From positions 124,001-188,000 of the forward strand of contig JBBHKE010003498.1 in NCBI GenBank assembly GCA_037447655.1: a stretch of DNA of 64,000 nt, read 5' to 3'. This DNA is from Zygnema cylindricum. Lineage: Eukaryota; Streptophyta; Zygnematophyceae; Zygnematales; Zygnemataceae. The position numbers were made by a program, and so were the translations under genes. This document shows, one piece after another, positions 23,276-33,977 of this stretch; the stretch's first letter is position 1, and the number at the start of each line of letters is the position of its first letter. The notes below the pieces were generated by a model. That model was not told the origin of the DNA. It was given only the letters and a program-made list of their open reading frames with translations, and made no database searches.

Positions 23276-24285
23276 CAACCACCGTTTCTTTTTTTTGGAC
23301 AATGCCCGTGTGAGCCTCATCAAGTGATCTCAATCCGCTCTTATTTGTTCTTGTTGAGCCGCCACTTGTTGAGTGAGTGCCGCAATTATTAGTGGCAAAT
23401 CATCTCATGTCTGTGGTGAGGCGAGCCTAATCGGCGGCGAAACCCTTTGTATTTCCCATAAGCGATGACGAGGCACTATCACATTGCCAAACTTTTGCAA
23501 TACCGTCGTACGAGCATCTCGGAGAGCGAGTACCTCGGGAGTTACTCGACAATATTTGAGGATATTGTATAGTCGCGGGTCCCACGGATGATGACGACGT
23601 AACAATTTCGGAACATTCACCCAAAACCCATCCTCCCCACGAACAACCCAAGTTAGCCAGGGATCCGCCGGATCAAATTGCCTTCTGTGGCCAAAGGTCA
23701 AGCCTCGGTCCTCAAGCGAGATAAAAAGCCAAGTTGGATGTGCGGTGACATCGAGGGGGGTGTTTAGAATTTGCGGAAAAATATTCGTTTCCGGGTTTAG
23801 GGGCCGGGGTTCACCATACCGCTAATGTTTCGGCCATTCGGCAACCGGAAGATAATGTTCGGGCCGATGCACAAAACTGTCCATTTCCTCCTCTAGATGC
23901 TCAACCGGGTAGGGAGGTTAAGGATGCGGAGGAGCCATTACAATGGCTCTCTCGCTATTCGAACACACCTAACACATCGTTGTCAACATCAAATTCCTCC
24001 TCATGTTGCTTCTCCTCGCTATCCAAAGTTTGCTCATCCTCGGTGGTGGGATCATCCTCGTTCTTCCACACCGGAATGTCCGTGGGTTCCAAAATTTCGG
24101 GGATGGGCTTGTCTTCCGGCTGTTCTTCGCCATCCTCGATGCTCTCGTCGCTACCCGAAGATGAAGGGACGTATAGTTCGTCGTCCACATCATTCACTTT
24201 GCGCTTGGCAATTGCAACAGTAGGGCCAATCATTTTAGGGCTGGGACCATTTCGGCATTTCCGTTTCACGAGACTCTCTTTTTGA
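23276..24285 (-). pseudogene. ORF1 of pogo-like element (minus copy)
   Basis: The protein starts in an acidic, Ser/Glu-rich region (DDELYVPSSSGSDESIEDG) and passes EEEMDSFVHRPEHYLPVAEW to a globular region with AHPTWLFISLEDRG, LTWVVRGEDGFWVNVP and HHPWDPRLYNILKY. It ends in a coiled-coil-like stretch (LIIAALTQQVAAQQEQIRA). Lesions include a frameshift near 23950, a TAA near 23910, a TAG within CATTAGCGGTATGG (about 23821-23825) shared with the plus copy, and a TGA near 23407. I do not recognise the globular domain as a named family. It lies upstream of the transposase in the element. Confidence 0.65.
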
Positions 24286-24599
24286 AAAACGCGATGACCT
24301 GCAAAAGCGCAATGATTGGGATAACCGCGGAAGTCGTAACACACTGTTAGTTTATTACTCGCGTAAATTACGTAAAAGGAACATCTCAACAAAGAAATAG
24401 TATACGGTGAAATTGCTCGTAAATTTTTTAAGAAAGCTACACCGTGAATTGTAATTACTTATACATCGTTTTTACTGGATCCGTATCAAAATCGTACATA
24501 TTTCATGGCGGCTACGGTACTTTCTATGCTTTTACACGTCTGGAGAATATGACGAACAGTTGAGTGTGCAGACCGTACATTTATCTGTACGGTTCGTAC

Positions 24600-24775
24600 A
24601 GTTATCGCCGATAATTATCGTTATCGGCATTATCGCCGATAAGTACCCGATGTTATCAGCTACTTATCGGCGATAAGACCGATGTCGATATATCGTACCA
24701 ATATATCGATTATCGGATACTCGAAAAAAGGCCCATATCGGTTATCGGTAAATCCTTACCGATACACAACACTAA
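24600..24775. repeat. TATCGGCGATAA palindrome cluster
   Basis: Several overlapping palindromes around TATCGGCGATAA and CGATATATCG end with CCGATACACAACACTAATA. A second, similar cluster ends CCGGTACCCAACATTAGTA at about 25390. Both could be subterminal ends of a hAT-like element. Confidence 0.4.
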
Positions 24776-25229
24776 TAATTAGTACGTGTTTACATACACA
24801 ACTTCAAAATTTCAAACGAAAAAATCACAGTAATTTAGTCAAATGATGATCGGACCATATTTTTTTTGCACTGTTCGTTTCAGCTAGGAAGACTTACCAA
24901 TCTGAAGTCAGGTTGGCATTATATTGCATTTATAAGAAGTGTCATAAATGTGATTTTTTATTATTATTGTTATTATAATTTGTGGTGTAATTTGGACTAG
25001 CACTAGCAGCAGCAGCAGTAGCAGTAGTATTACTAGCATTATCACAAGTACAGAAGTACTAGCAGCAACGGCACTAGCACTTGTGTGTTATTTCACAAAT
25101 CACATTTTTCAAGCATAATGTGAGAGAAAACTACAAAATTAACTCTGATAACCAGAAAATAAAGTCTGGAACGTGTACCGGGACACAAACACCTACAAAT
25201 AATTATAAAAAACAAGAAAAAAAGATTCA

Positions 25230-25395
25230 ATATATTGCGATAGAATATATCGACATATGGGGCTGATATATTGGCAAAATATCGCGATATTCACCTCTTC
25301 GATATATCGAAGCGATATATCGATTATCGGGTACCTAAAATTAGGTACATATCGAATATTGGCAAGTGGTCCCCGGTACCCAACATTAGTAATTA
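25230..25395. repeat. CGATATATCG palindrome cluster
   Basis: ATATCGCGATAT, TTCGATATATCGAA and CGATATATCGATTATCGG occur in series, ending at GGTACCCAACATTAGTAA. It resembles the clusters at 7655 and 24600. Confidence 0.4.
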
Positions 25396-25794
25396 GGAAA
25401 GTACAAAGAATGATTTAACGTAATGGCGCGCGCACGTGAATGTGCACTCAAAAAACCTCGTAACTGCGTTTTCATAACCACCTAGTGTAAACGTCATAAT
25501 GATGCGAAAATGTGCGTTTGGTCAGATTTTGTACGAGTACCTAATTTAGTGTAAAGATATTTAGCGCGGATAATTATTACGAAAAGAAACCCAAATTAGG
25601 GTTGTTGATAAATTAGAGTAATTTTTTTTTTTTTAGAAAAAAAAAACCGAAATTATAGTTAATAACACTATTTATTTGACGACAAACTGCATCGCGCTAG
25701 ACGATAATGTACATACAAAGTTTTAAGGTAATGCAACTTGTAAGGTGGCAATTTCAATATTTTGGTACGGTTGCTGGTTTTCTCATTCTTTTTT

Positions 25795-26330
25795 TAAGTT
25801 ACCGAACAATCAATGCCCGTTACACGGGCATGAACTGTGTCGTGGTTATCATCCTTGTTTATCCTGCCCATTTATCCTGCCAATTTATCCTGCCCCTTTA
25901 CCATGCTCGTTAATCATGCTCGTTCAAACAAACGAGCACCTGTACCTTTTCCTTGGATGGTCTTGCGTTTTTGTATGGTCCTACTTTGAAAGTGACCTGG
26001 TCGGTGTCAATATGGTCGTGGTAGTGGTCGTTGTCGTTGTCGTTGTCGTTGTCGTGGTCGTTGTCGCCGTTGACGTCGCTTTCGTGGTAGTTGTCGCCGT
26101 CGTGGTCGTCGTCGCTATCGCTGTCGCGGTCGTGGTCGTCTTCGTTGTCATGGCCGTAAGGGACATGACGTTTTGGGTGTCGCGGACGAACAAACACCGC
26201 CTATTTAAAGGTTTTCACAATGGCGACCAAAGGTCTATAATTTTTAATAGAGACGGAGGAAAACGACATGAAAATTTCTGTAACTTTAGCAAATGCGAAA
26301 GTACCTTAGGAAAATATTGAATGGAGAATC
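25795..26330 (+). repeat. Dispersed repeat, copy 1
   Basis: Shares blocks with 30930-31620: ATGCCCGTTACAC near the left end, and near the right end CTATTTAAAGGTTTTCA followed by AAAGGTCTATAATTT. It looks like one diverged non-coding element. Copy 1 contains a GTCGTT-type microsatellite (26014-26150). Confidence 0.45.
26014..26150. repeat. GTCGTT/GTCGTG microsatellite
   Basis: Imperfect 3- and 6-bp repeats of GTCGTT, GTGGTC and GTCGCC. The long Val-rich frame through it is a low-complexity artefact. Confidence 0.85.
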
Positions 26331-27370
26331 TTTCATACAAACATATTCAGTTCGCTAAGTTACGATTACATGGGGATACGACCTTACTCCATTGCGAACA
26401 TATTTGAATTTGTTTCACTTTGGGGACATATACGCTACAGTACACGTTTGCCTTGTAAGTTATGGCGTTTGGGACGTTTTCGTAAATGTCGTACATTTTC
26501 GTAAAAGCCATACATACGACAGCGAAAGTGCCTCAAACCTGTTTTGCAACGGAAAACCGTAAAATGCTCGCTACACAACAAATATTTGACTCTAAATCGC
26601 AGTAACCCTTGGAACGTCCCTTTTCGCCGACGGAAAACATAATAATAAGGACGGAATTGTCGGAAGGAGGTCCATGCCATCCACATACGAAAAATGCAAG
26701 GTCCTTCGAAGTGCGGGGCACATCCACGCGTGTCGTCTACCCGAGTGATATTTATTCCTAACGGTCCATTCGGCGCAGGTTTTTCCTTGGTGGATGTCAC
26801 GTTATAAGGGTGAACCTCCATCACGCGAAAAGTGAGGTTCATTACTGGGAAAAGTGCATTTTCGTACAAGGCCGTATTGTTTTTTTGTTTTTAAAAAAAC
26901 ATGATTACTAGAAATTCGTCAAGATTAGTCAAGATTCTCCAAACAATTGGGTGAATGTTTCGACCGTCCGATTTTGAGTTTTCGAAGTAAACGCTCCTTC
27001 TGTCCAGTGTGTGGCAAGTCTCTTCAACTGTCCTCGGGAAAAGACTTGCTATATACTGGACGTGTTTATTGGTCCACTTGGAAACAAAAAGGTATCACCC
27101 ACGGCGGACGAGCGATGACGACCTCACAATTGCCAAAGACCACGTCCAAGACCAAGTCCCTGTCCATTCGTAGAGGGCGGATTTGAAAGCGACGAAAAAA
27201 TCTTCGATCCAGGATATCTCTGTAGCGACTAAGGACTTTGCTTACAAAACATAATGGCAAACGATAAAATACAAATTCTCATTTTGAGAATGATTTCGAA
27301 ACGAATACTGCAACGAAATGACAAGAACGTACAAATTGTACATTCGCGTATCGCTGTTAAACATTTAAAT
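26331..27370. other. Non-coding repeat DNA
   Basis: A 144-codon minus frame (26869-26435) crosses this region, but its DNA resembles the non-coding upstream blocks at 33.3, 48.8 and 50.3 kb (for example the GGTCCATTCGGCGCAGG region), so I do not call a gene. Confidence 0.4.
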
Positions 27371-27690
27371 CATAGTTCAAAAGTAGGTGAAAGTAGGCCC
27401 ATACAATATGCCTATTGTATGCAAAACATACAATATGCCCTTAAGACCCATATTGTATTGGTCGAAAAATGAAAAAAAATAGTTACAGGGTTGAGTTGCA
27501 CATCGATCGATAGAGAATTAAACGTCATGTCTAAATTTTGAAAAAAAATCGGACAAAAAAAACAATTTCTGTGAGTTTTGAGGTAAAACTTATTTAAACC
27601 GTTAGATTCAGACGATCGGACGGTCTCTGATCAAAGTAGTGATCTAAGAAGATCACATGAAAAGCCCATAATACAACTTACGATAGGACT
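27371..27690 (+). mobile_element. hAT-type MITE, 3'-truncated copy
   Basis: Starts CATAGTTCAAAAGTAGGTG and continues with GGCCCATACAATATGCC, like the complete copy at 62940. It later shares CGATCGGACGGTC and AAGATCACATGAAAAGCC. Similarity stops at about 27690, before the right terminal repeat. The middle is longer than in the complete copy. Confidence 0.7.
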
Positions 27691-28652
27691 AATTGAGTGG
27701 CGCTGAATGCGTAAGTGAAATGGACGGCGGATCGCGAAGCGATCCGATGTAAAATATTCTAAAAAATCAAAATAGTACGTCGCCCGTACGAAACACAATG
27801 CGACAGGCGACAGCTATTGAAAAAGACGCTTCCGGTACGTAACGGCTTATTTGGACATGTGTACTCTATATGCGACATGCGCATTTATTGCAAACGACGC
27901 ATATCCAGTACGGAAAAGATTTGGAAGGTACGGATTAGTTTCGGCAGTTTAATTTGTGTGTTGTCGTACTTGCAGACAAGTGTACGCTTATGATTGGTTG
28001 ACTTTCAGGTGTACACTTACAGTTAGGATTATTTGTTGTAATAGGTTATAATGGTTTAATACTACTTAGTGGAAGTTACGTTGGTTAATTTGACACGTAG
28101 CGATTTGTTGACAGCTCGCAAGTGTATATATAGATTTGAGCTTCAATAGGAAAATCATCAATGCTTAGCATAAAAAGTAGGGACCGAAGATGTAGACTTT
28201 TAGGGTTGCTCATTAGGTCATGCATTTAAATGTTACATTTATCATCTGATTATACTTTTGTTTATATGTGATGCATTCATTTATTATTATATATATGTGT
28301 TAATTTTATGTTTATTTGATATGCATTATTTATGCATTTGCCTTAGGGTTTCTTGTGATTTTCATGTAACCCTAAATGTTATTCATGCATCTGTGTATGC
28401 ATGCTTGCTTCGTGTGTGTACGGATGATTGCTCCGCCTGTGTGCGGATGAATGATTGCATCTGTGTATGCATGTATGTTAAATGGAGGATGCATTTCAAA
28501 TGATTGTTCATTGGCTTAGCTTTGCTTAACATTTTGTTTGATAGTTTGGGTTGCTTTTGCGGTCTATTTTAGACCAAAGAACAACAAATATTACTGCCAG
28601 TAAACGTCTCCGTACGATTACTGGAAATGCATGATCGAGGTTCACCCTAAGG

Positions 28653-29418
28653 CATAGTTCAAAAGTAGGCGTTTTTATGGTAGGCCTTTGGTCGGCGCCT
28701 TTATCGTAAGTTGTATTATGGGCTTTTCATGTGATCTTCTTAGATCGCTACTTTGATCAGCGACCGTCCGATCGTGAGAATCTGACGGTGTAAATAAAAA
28801 AAATTGGTCTGAATGTTTTAATTGGTCCGAATAGGTCCGAATACAATATGGGTCTTGAGGTCATATTGTATGTTTTGCATCATAGTTGTTCACGGCGTTT
28901 AGTGCGAACGATTTAATCGCGACGAATTATACGTAACAAACGCATTGAACCTTTTGAAAAAATCGTACAAATCGTTAATGAATTTTCGTCTGTACTACTC
29001 CGTACATGTAAACAAAAATAAATTTCACAAATACCGCAGTTTGTACCATTTTCGTACATTTTCCGTATCTTTTCGTCATAGTCCGTACATTTTTGGTACA
29101 ATTCCGTACATTTCCGTAAAATTTCTGTTCAGTTTACCGGACAGAAAGTACTACGAAGTGCAACGCATCTTTTCGTCAAATTTCGTACATTTACCGTACA
29201 AAAGCGTACAGCTATCGTAAAATACCGTACAGTTTCTGTGAATTAGCCGTTCAGTTTAACGGACAGAAAGTACATCGCGTTTTTTTCCGATTTATTCAAA
29301 AGTCACGAATTATACGTTTTAATCGGAAAAAAGGAAAAAATCGCGCGATTTGAACAACTATGTTTTGCATACAATAGGCATATTGTATGGGCCTACTTTC
29401 ACCTACTTTTGAACTATA
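28653..29418 (-). mobile_element. hAT-type MITE interrupted by a second hAT-type element
   Basis: The left end is CATAGTTCAAAAGTAGGCG, the right end CCTACTTTTGAACTAT. Without the insert at 28881-29362 and one copy of its target duplication the element is about 276 bp, like the 278-bp copy at 62940, in inverse orientation. The flanks share TAAGG (28648-28652 and 29422-29426), the remains of an 8-bp duplication. Confidence 0.8.
28881..29362. mobile_element. Nested hAT-type element, exact 8-bp TSD
   Basis: A 482-bp element with 12-bp terminal inverted repeats CATAGTTGTTCA / TGAACAACTATG is flanked by the exact 8-bp duplication TTTTGCAT (28873-28880 and 29363-29370). The interior is rich in CGTACATTT, CCGTACA and ACGGACAGAAAGTAC motifs, like hAT subterminal repeats. 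It has no coding capacity. Confidence 0.88.
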
Positions 29419-29611
29419 ATATAAGGGAAGATATCATATATTCACACGTGCGAAAGTACAGTCTCTGTCATATTTGTACCGCGAGGCTATATCGGGTCTC
29501 GGACCTTCGGATATTTTATGTGTGTTCATGACTTTTTTGTCGCCATTCTAATTGCTGAGAAATAGAGTACGTGGATCAACAAAGGAATTTTTCGCCGGCA
29601 TTTATCCGCTA

Positions 29612-29745
29612 CAGTACAGGTAAGGTTCGTTAGTTTTCTCGCCCGTGGTGTGCAGGGTGTGCAGGTCTCCTACACGAGGCGAAATGCGCCGAGACCTGCA
29701 CACTTGCAAAATACCGCCTGGGTACCGCGGATTTTTAGGGTCATA
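29612..29745 (+). repeat. Dispersed repeat shared with 63.3 kb
   Basis: GGTAAGGTTCGTKAGTTTTC, CGCCCGTGG and TTGCAAAATACCGCC occur in the same order at about 63266-63375. A short G/C-rich hairpin-like stretch lies between them in both. Confidence 0.65.
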
Positions 29746-29880
29746 GTGTACTGTAGTTGGCTAACCGTACATTAGACTATCGGAGAATATACGGATTTTA
29801 TGACCGTGTATGTAAAACTGACATTTAGGGTTTTGGCCCATTGGACCCCAGAGTGACTTGTTCGCCCATCGGATGGCCAG

Positions 29881-29940
29881 AATCGTACTTTTAGTCACAA
29901 AGTCGTACTTCTAGTCACGGAATCGTACTTTTAGTCTGTG
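29881..29940. repeat. 20-bp tandem repeat, three copies
   Basis: Three head-to-tail units of the form AATCGTACTTTTAGTCACAA, with a few substitutions. Confidence 0.85.
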
Positions 29941-30929
29941 CAAATAAGATAACAGAGTACGGAAAGAACAAAAGTACTGGGAAATCATTCGTTTGCGACT
30001 CTGTAAGCGTCTCATTTTTTTTTCACTGGGAGAAAAATCCCACAATGGGGCGAAACAATTTTCCTTTATCCGACGGCTATAACGGTCCCAAAAAGTTTTT
30101 TACGGGCAATCTCGGCTGCTTTTGTTTTTTTTCTTAGTTTTGCGCGTAAATCACACGCGTAAGAAATAGGGGGCACCACCCGATTTCCGCGGCTATCCTA
30201 TCCCAATCATTGAGTTTTTAGGGTTTATGTGGCCCGGTCATCGCACTTTTGCAAATCAATTTTTTTTGCAAGTCACTTTTGCAGCCTGACGGCGCGAAAC
30301 CCTAAGGACTCGGCTCCTTGGGACCATATTGCGCCGCAAGGAAATTAGGGTTAGGGTTTTGGTTGGGCATTTGCCCAACGTTAGCAAGTACAGGACACCG
30401 TGAAACGCTATTAGCGTTAATGTTTTTTTTGCCACTTAAAACATCTTTTCTCCGTACACACTTGTCCGATTGAATATCCGACGGTTGCGATTGAAAGATA
30501 AGATTCTCAGCCTCCGATTGGCGCCATGTGAAAATAGGACAAGTGTGTACGGATAAAAGATGTTTTGAGTCGCGGAAAATTTATTAACCCTAATAGCGAT
30601 TTAAGGTGTCCAGTGCTGTACTATAGTTCTGATAATGAATGTATCCGTACAAGGCGTAAAATAAAGTGGATTAATGCATCGACCATCTGGAATCTCCGAT
30701 ATTCGACCTTGAATGAGTTAAAGCGATTGGTCAACACATGTCAGAGCAACCAATTTTTCAAAAATAAAGCAAAAACAAATGTTTTCGTACAGGTTTCATG
30801 CTGAAACGGTAAGAAAAATATGCTTTCAGATTTAAAGTGATTTGTGCGCACGATATGTACGCTAACAAAAAAGTGAAACAACGGGAGATTTTTTTTATCA
30901 TAACTAGTAAATCACGCCTTTTACACGGA
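29941..30929. other. Non-coding DNA with one fold-back element
   Basis: Apart from the fold-back element at 30394-30610, I see no gene or recognisable repeat here. Confidence 0.4.
30394..30610. mobile_element. Fold-back MITE (ACACCGTG family)
   Basis: The ends are GACACCGTGAAACGCTATTA and a matching TAATAGCGATTTAAGGTGTC. An inner inverted repeat pairs AAAACATCTTTTCTCCGTAC with a GTACGGATAAAAGATGTTTT-like arm. The trinucleotide CAG flanks both sides, a possible 3-bp duplication. Related ends occur at 32125-32345, 48600-48735, 54517-54741 and 63565. Confidence 0.65.
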
Positions 30930-31620
30930 CATGGACGGTGTCCTATTTTTCATGCCCGTCACACGAACCTGGATAATGTTCCGTTTATCATGCCCGTTAC
31001 ACTTAGGATCGTGTCTTGTTTATCAAAACGTCGAAGTACCATTGTACTGTTTTAGACGTGCGTACGGTCATTTGTAGACACGACCCAAAACGAAACGATT
31101 GACGAAAACCGGTAGACGGGATCGAGCAACCAAGATCGATTTTATGGACAGTGTCCCGTTTATCATGCCCATTTACACGCGCATGGACCGCGTCCTGTTT
31201 ATCGGAACCCTCTTAGTACTTTTTGTACTATTCAAGACTTCCGTACGTACATTTGTAGACGCGACCCAAAAAAACACAACGATTGACGGAAAATCGGACG
31301 GTCACGAACGAAGGATAGACGGCTGAAGACTCATTATTGCAGGTGGCGGTTTCATCTATATTCATTGACAGGTTCGGGCAGCCAAGGTTTGACGGTTATA
31401 AACGATTACCGATGGGGTACTTTGAAAGTTACCCGATCGTTGAGGTCGCCCAAGGGACAGAGTTACCCGTTTGATGACGTCGGCCGAGGGACAAAGCTAC
31501 CAGTTCGCTTACGTTGGCCGAGGGACACGCTGTTTACGGGTGCAGACGGACGGAAAGTGGGCCTATTTAAAGGTTTTCAAACGGACAACTAAAGGTCTAT
31601 AATTTGAATAAAGATGTTGT
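30930..31620 (+). repeat. Dispersed repeat, copy 2
   Basis: Pairs with 25795-26330. GTTTATCATGCCCGTTACAC and similar units appear two or three times at the left, and CTATTTAAAGGTTTTCA with AAAGGTCTATAATTT at the right. Confidence 0.45.
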
Positions 31621-33234
31621 TTAGATTAAGGGTGGCCTTCCATTAGCAAAAAAGTGGGGGTTGTTTATTGAGGGCCGTACCGTTTCGTACAGGTCCGCAT
31701 TATTTGTTTTTTCCCCAAAGAAAACATCTTTACGTAAAAACCTCCAAGGTTGTAGGCGTAAAAGCTGACCGTCGGATGCCATTACACTTTTTACCTGAGA
31801 CGCCACGTCACCAACCCTACAGTTTGTGGCGACCGTGCACGGGGAGGACACTTTGCACAGACTGAAAGTGTAAAAATGGGCTGCGTGGAAAAGTATAATA
31901 ATATCCTCAATGAGCGCGCGCTTATGTGCGTACACGTCGCAAGGGCCATGTGCCTTCTGCCATGGTCGATGCAAATCCGTCGAAATTATCTCGTCACGCT
32001 CCCACCATCAAAGTTTGCCGCCACCTTTTTGTCTTTGCGTTTTAAAATTGTGGATAGTACATTAAAATGCTTTGTACGATTTTAATTACCTCCGATACAG
32101 TAGTACCGATATTACCTCCGGTGGTACACCGTGAATCGCTATTAGCGTCAATGACTCTAATTGCGGTACCCCGTTTTTTTACCCAAATTCTCAAATAGAA
32201 TTAATAATAACCCTTTAAAAAACAAATTAGAGTAAATGATTTCCTTCAAAACCCCCAAATTCCCAAATAGCGTTAATAACGCTATTTGTTTCATAACGCT
32301 ATCTATTTCTAAACGATAACAGCGATTCGCTGTGTACTGTACAGATATTGCGTTCAGATTTTTAGCATCGAATATTAACCTACGTGTTACCAAACAGAAT
32401 GAGCCACGCAAATAAAAAATGGTTTACTGACGCGACCTAATGGAAGGCACGCCCTCCACCTAATGGATGGAAGGGACGCCCTCCAGTAAACGTATCCGTA
32501 CAATTACTGAAACGCCTAACGGAAGTCCGCCCTAATATGGTCAGTATTAACTATTTAGGATCAAAGCCTACGTGTCCGTACGAAGTTGGTAAAGTTAATA
32601 ATTATATTTATGTCCGTATGTTTTGTCGAGCCGTACATTAAGCCAATCATTGAGATTTTCACGTTTCTCAAAAAGAGCGTCAAATGCCGAAATTGTCCGA
32701 ACGGAACTCAACCCTAAAATGATGATTGGACGTACTGCCATCTGGCACACGTGCGCGATCGCCTGATCCCTGGCGGCACTTTCGAGAGGAAACTTCCCAG
32801 AACTCTACTATAACCAAAGACTTTCACCTGAAATTTGCCAGCTGGTACTGTACTGTAGCTTGTCACGTCGAGGTCCTTCCAGCATCTGGACAGCCACTCA
32901 AATGACGGTTTTTTGTTCAGAGCAATACCGTACATCACTGTTCTGTAGCATTCGTTGTATTGGTTGACAACCTTCAGGGTAAAGTACCATTCTGTCTTGT
33001 ACTGTAGTGTACTGTAGTGTACTGTATTGTATTGTTTTTTCGTTTCCATAAAGTACGCTGTTCTTCCTGAACTGTACTTCGGGCTGTCTGTCGCCGTTGA
33101 TTTATTATCCTGGATATTTTCCAGCTTCGCAGGGTCAAAACTTTGAAAGCGCCGTCATGAAACGTCGTTGCCCTTAACCGCAAATCGGACGGTTCAGATT
33201 CTTCCGCTGAGGGTTTATTGCTTCCATGATGTGG
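31621..33234. other. Non-coding repeat DNA
   Basis: Includes an ACACCGTG-family segment at about 32125-32345 and TACTGTAGTG tandem words near 32995-33030. Open frames on both strands are short and overlap. No gene is recognised. Confidence 0.4.
32125..32345. mobile_element. ACACCGTG-family fold-back element
   Basis: Left end GTACACCGTGAATCGCTATT, right end ACAGCGATTCGCTGTGTAC, with AACGCTATT repeats inside. Termini are set only by the inverted repeat. Confidence 0.5.
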
Positions 33235-33977
33235 GAAGGACTTTTACTCAATGCAATCAAACCCTAAAACCGACAAAACACGGAAATCGAGGACGAAAAG
33301 CGGATTTTGAGGACGAAAGGCTGGAGCTAACCCACGTCATCCTTATACGACAAATGCACGGGGATGCCGGTACTACATGTACATGTACCGCATGGATTTC
33401 TGTCGTTTATCGGAGTGAGTTTTTTTCTCGACGGGCCAATTAAGGACGTGTTTTCCCCTTGGAAGGCCCGTCGCTACAGTACAAGCGTCCTTATAGTACA
33501 CTCTTTATGAATTTTGTTGCGTATTTTACTATTTTAGTACTATTTTAGTACTGGGCTTCTGACTTTTTGACCTCCGGATACTTTCTCCAAAACCCTAGAG
33601 GTCGATTTGTCCTTTTGTATGCTTGGAAAGGGACAAAGTCCTGCAAAATCATCGGAAACGACAAAATTATGGAGTAAATGACAAATTTTATGTTGACAGA
33701 TGGTCGAACTGGAACCGAATTAAATCTCCCCGCTAACTTAACAGAAAACGGAATGTCACACTAAAAATTAAAACCTAAGGGACACAATGTTTTTTGCTCC
33801 TAGCACAACAACACATTGCTCTATTTAGACATTTCTCGTTCCTCGCTAGTTGAAATAGACTCATTTTTTTTTAAAGCAAACGATTTTATTCTATATTCTT
33901 TTCTACACTTTGTTCATATTTTAGTACATCAATTTCAATCACAAATTCTTTTTAAATAACTAACCAAAATTACTACG
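33235..33977 (+). promoter_or_regulatory. Upstream block of GT14 copy A
   Basis: It is homologous to 50249-51331 upstream of copy B and to a lone third copy at 48711-49631. Shared segments include AACCGACAAAACRCRG-like sequence, the CTCGACGGSCCAAT region, GTCGAACTGGWACCGAA and CAGAAAACGGAAT. A TATA-like TATATT sits at 33892-33897, 81-86 bp before the ATG, where copy B has TATAAAAA. I infer that this is the promoter region because the homology runs directly into exon 1. Confidence 0.55.

Larger units (their letters stand above)
22668..24290 (-). mobile_element. Pogo-like DDE element, minus copy, truncated
   Basis: In minus orientation it contains ORF1 (about 24285 to 23276), an intron (23275-22828, GTAAGT...CAG) and the first part of the transposase exon (22827-22668). 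It is cut by a solo LTR at 22667. It is collinear with the plus copy at 40.7-44.0 kb. The catalytic part of the transposase is missing. Confidence 0.75.
24291..25795. other. Non-coding, CGATAT-rich repeat DNA
   Basis: Includes TATCGGCGATAA palindromes (about 24600-24775), an AGC/AGT trinucleotide-rich patch (about 25005-25075), and CGATATATCG palindromes (about 25230-25345). No gene is recognised. Confidence 0.4.

Noticed and set aside
25745-26320. 191-codon Val-rich frame
   Set aside because: It runs through a GTCGTT microsatellite.
26435-26869. 144-codon minus-strand frame
   Set aside because: No recognisable domain, and the DNA resembles non-coding upstream blocks elsewhere in the window.
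30346-30364. Telomere-like TTAGGGTTAGGG
   Set aside because: Only about two units; too short to mean an interstitial telomere.
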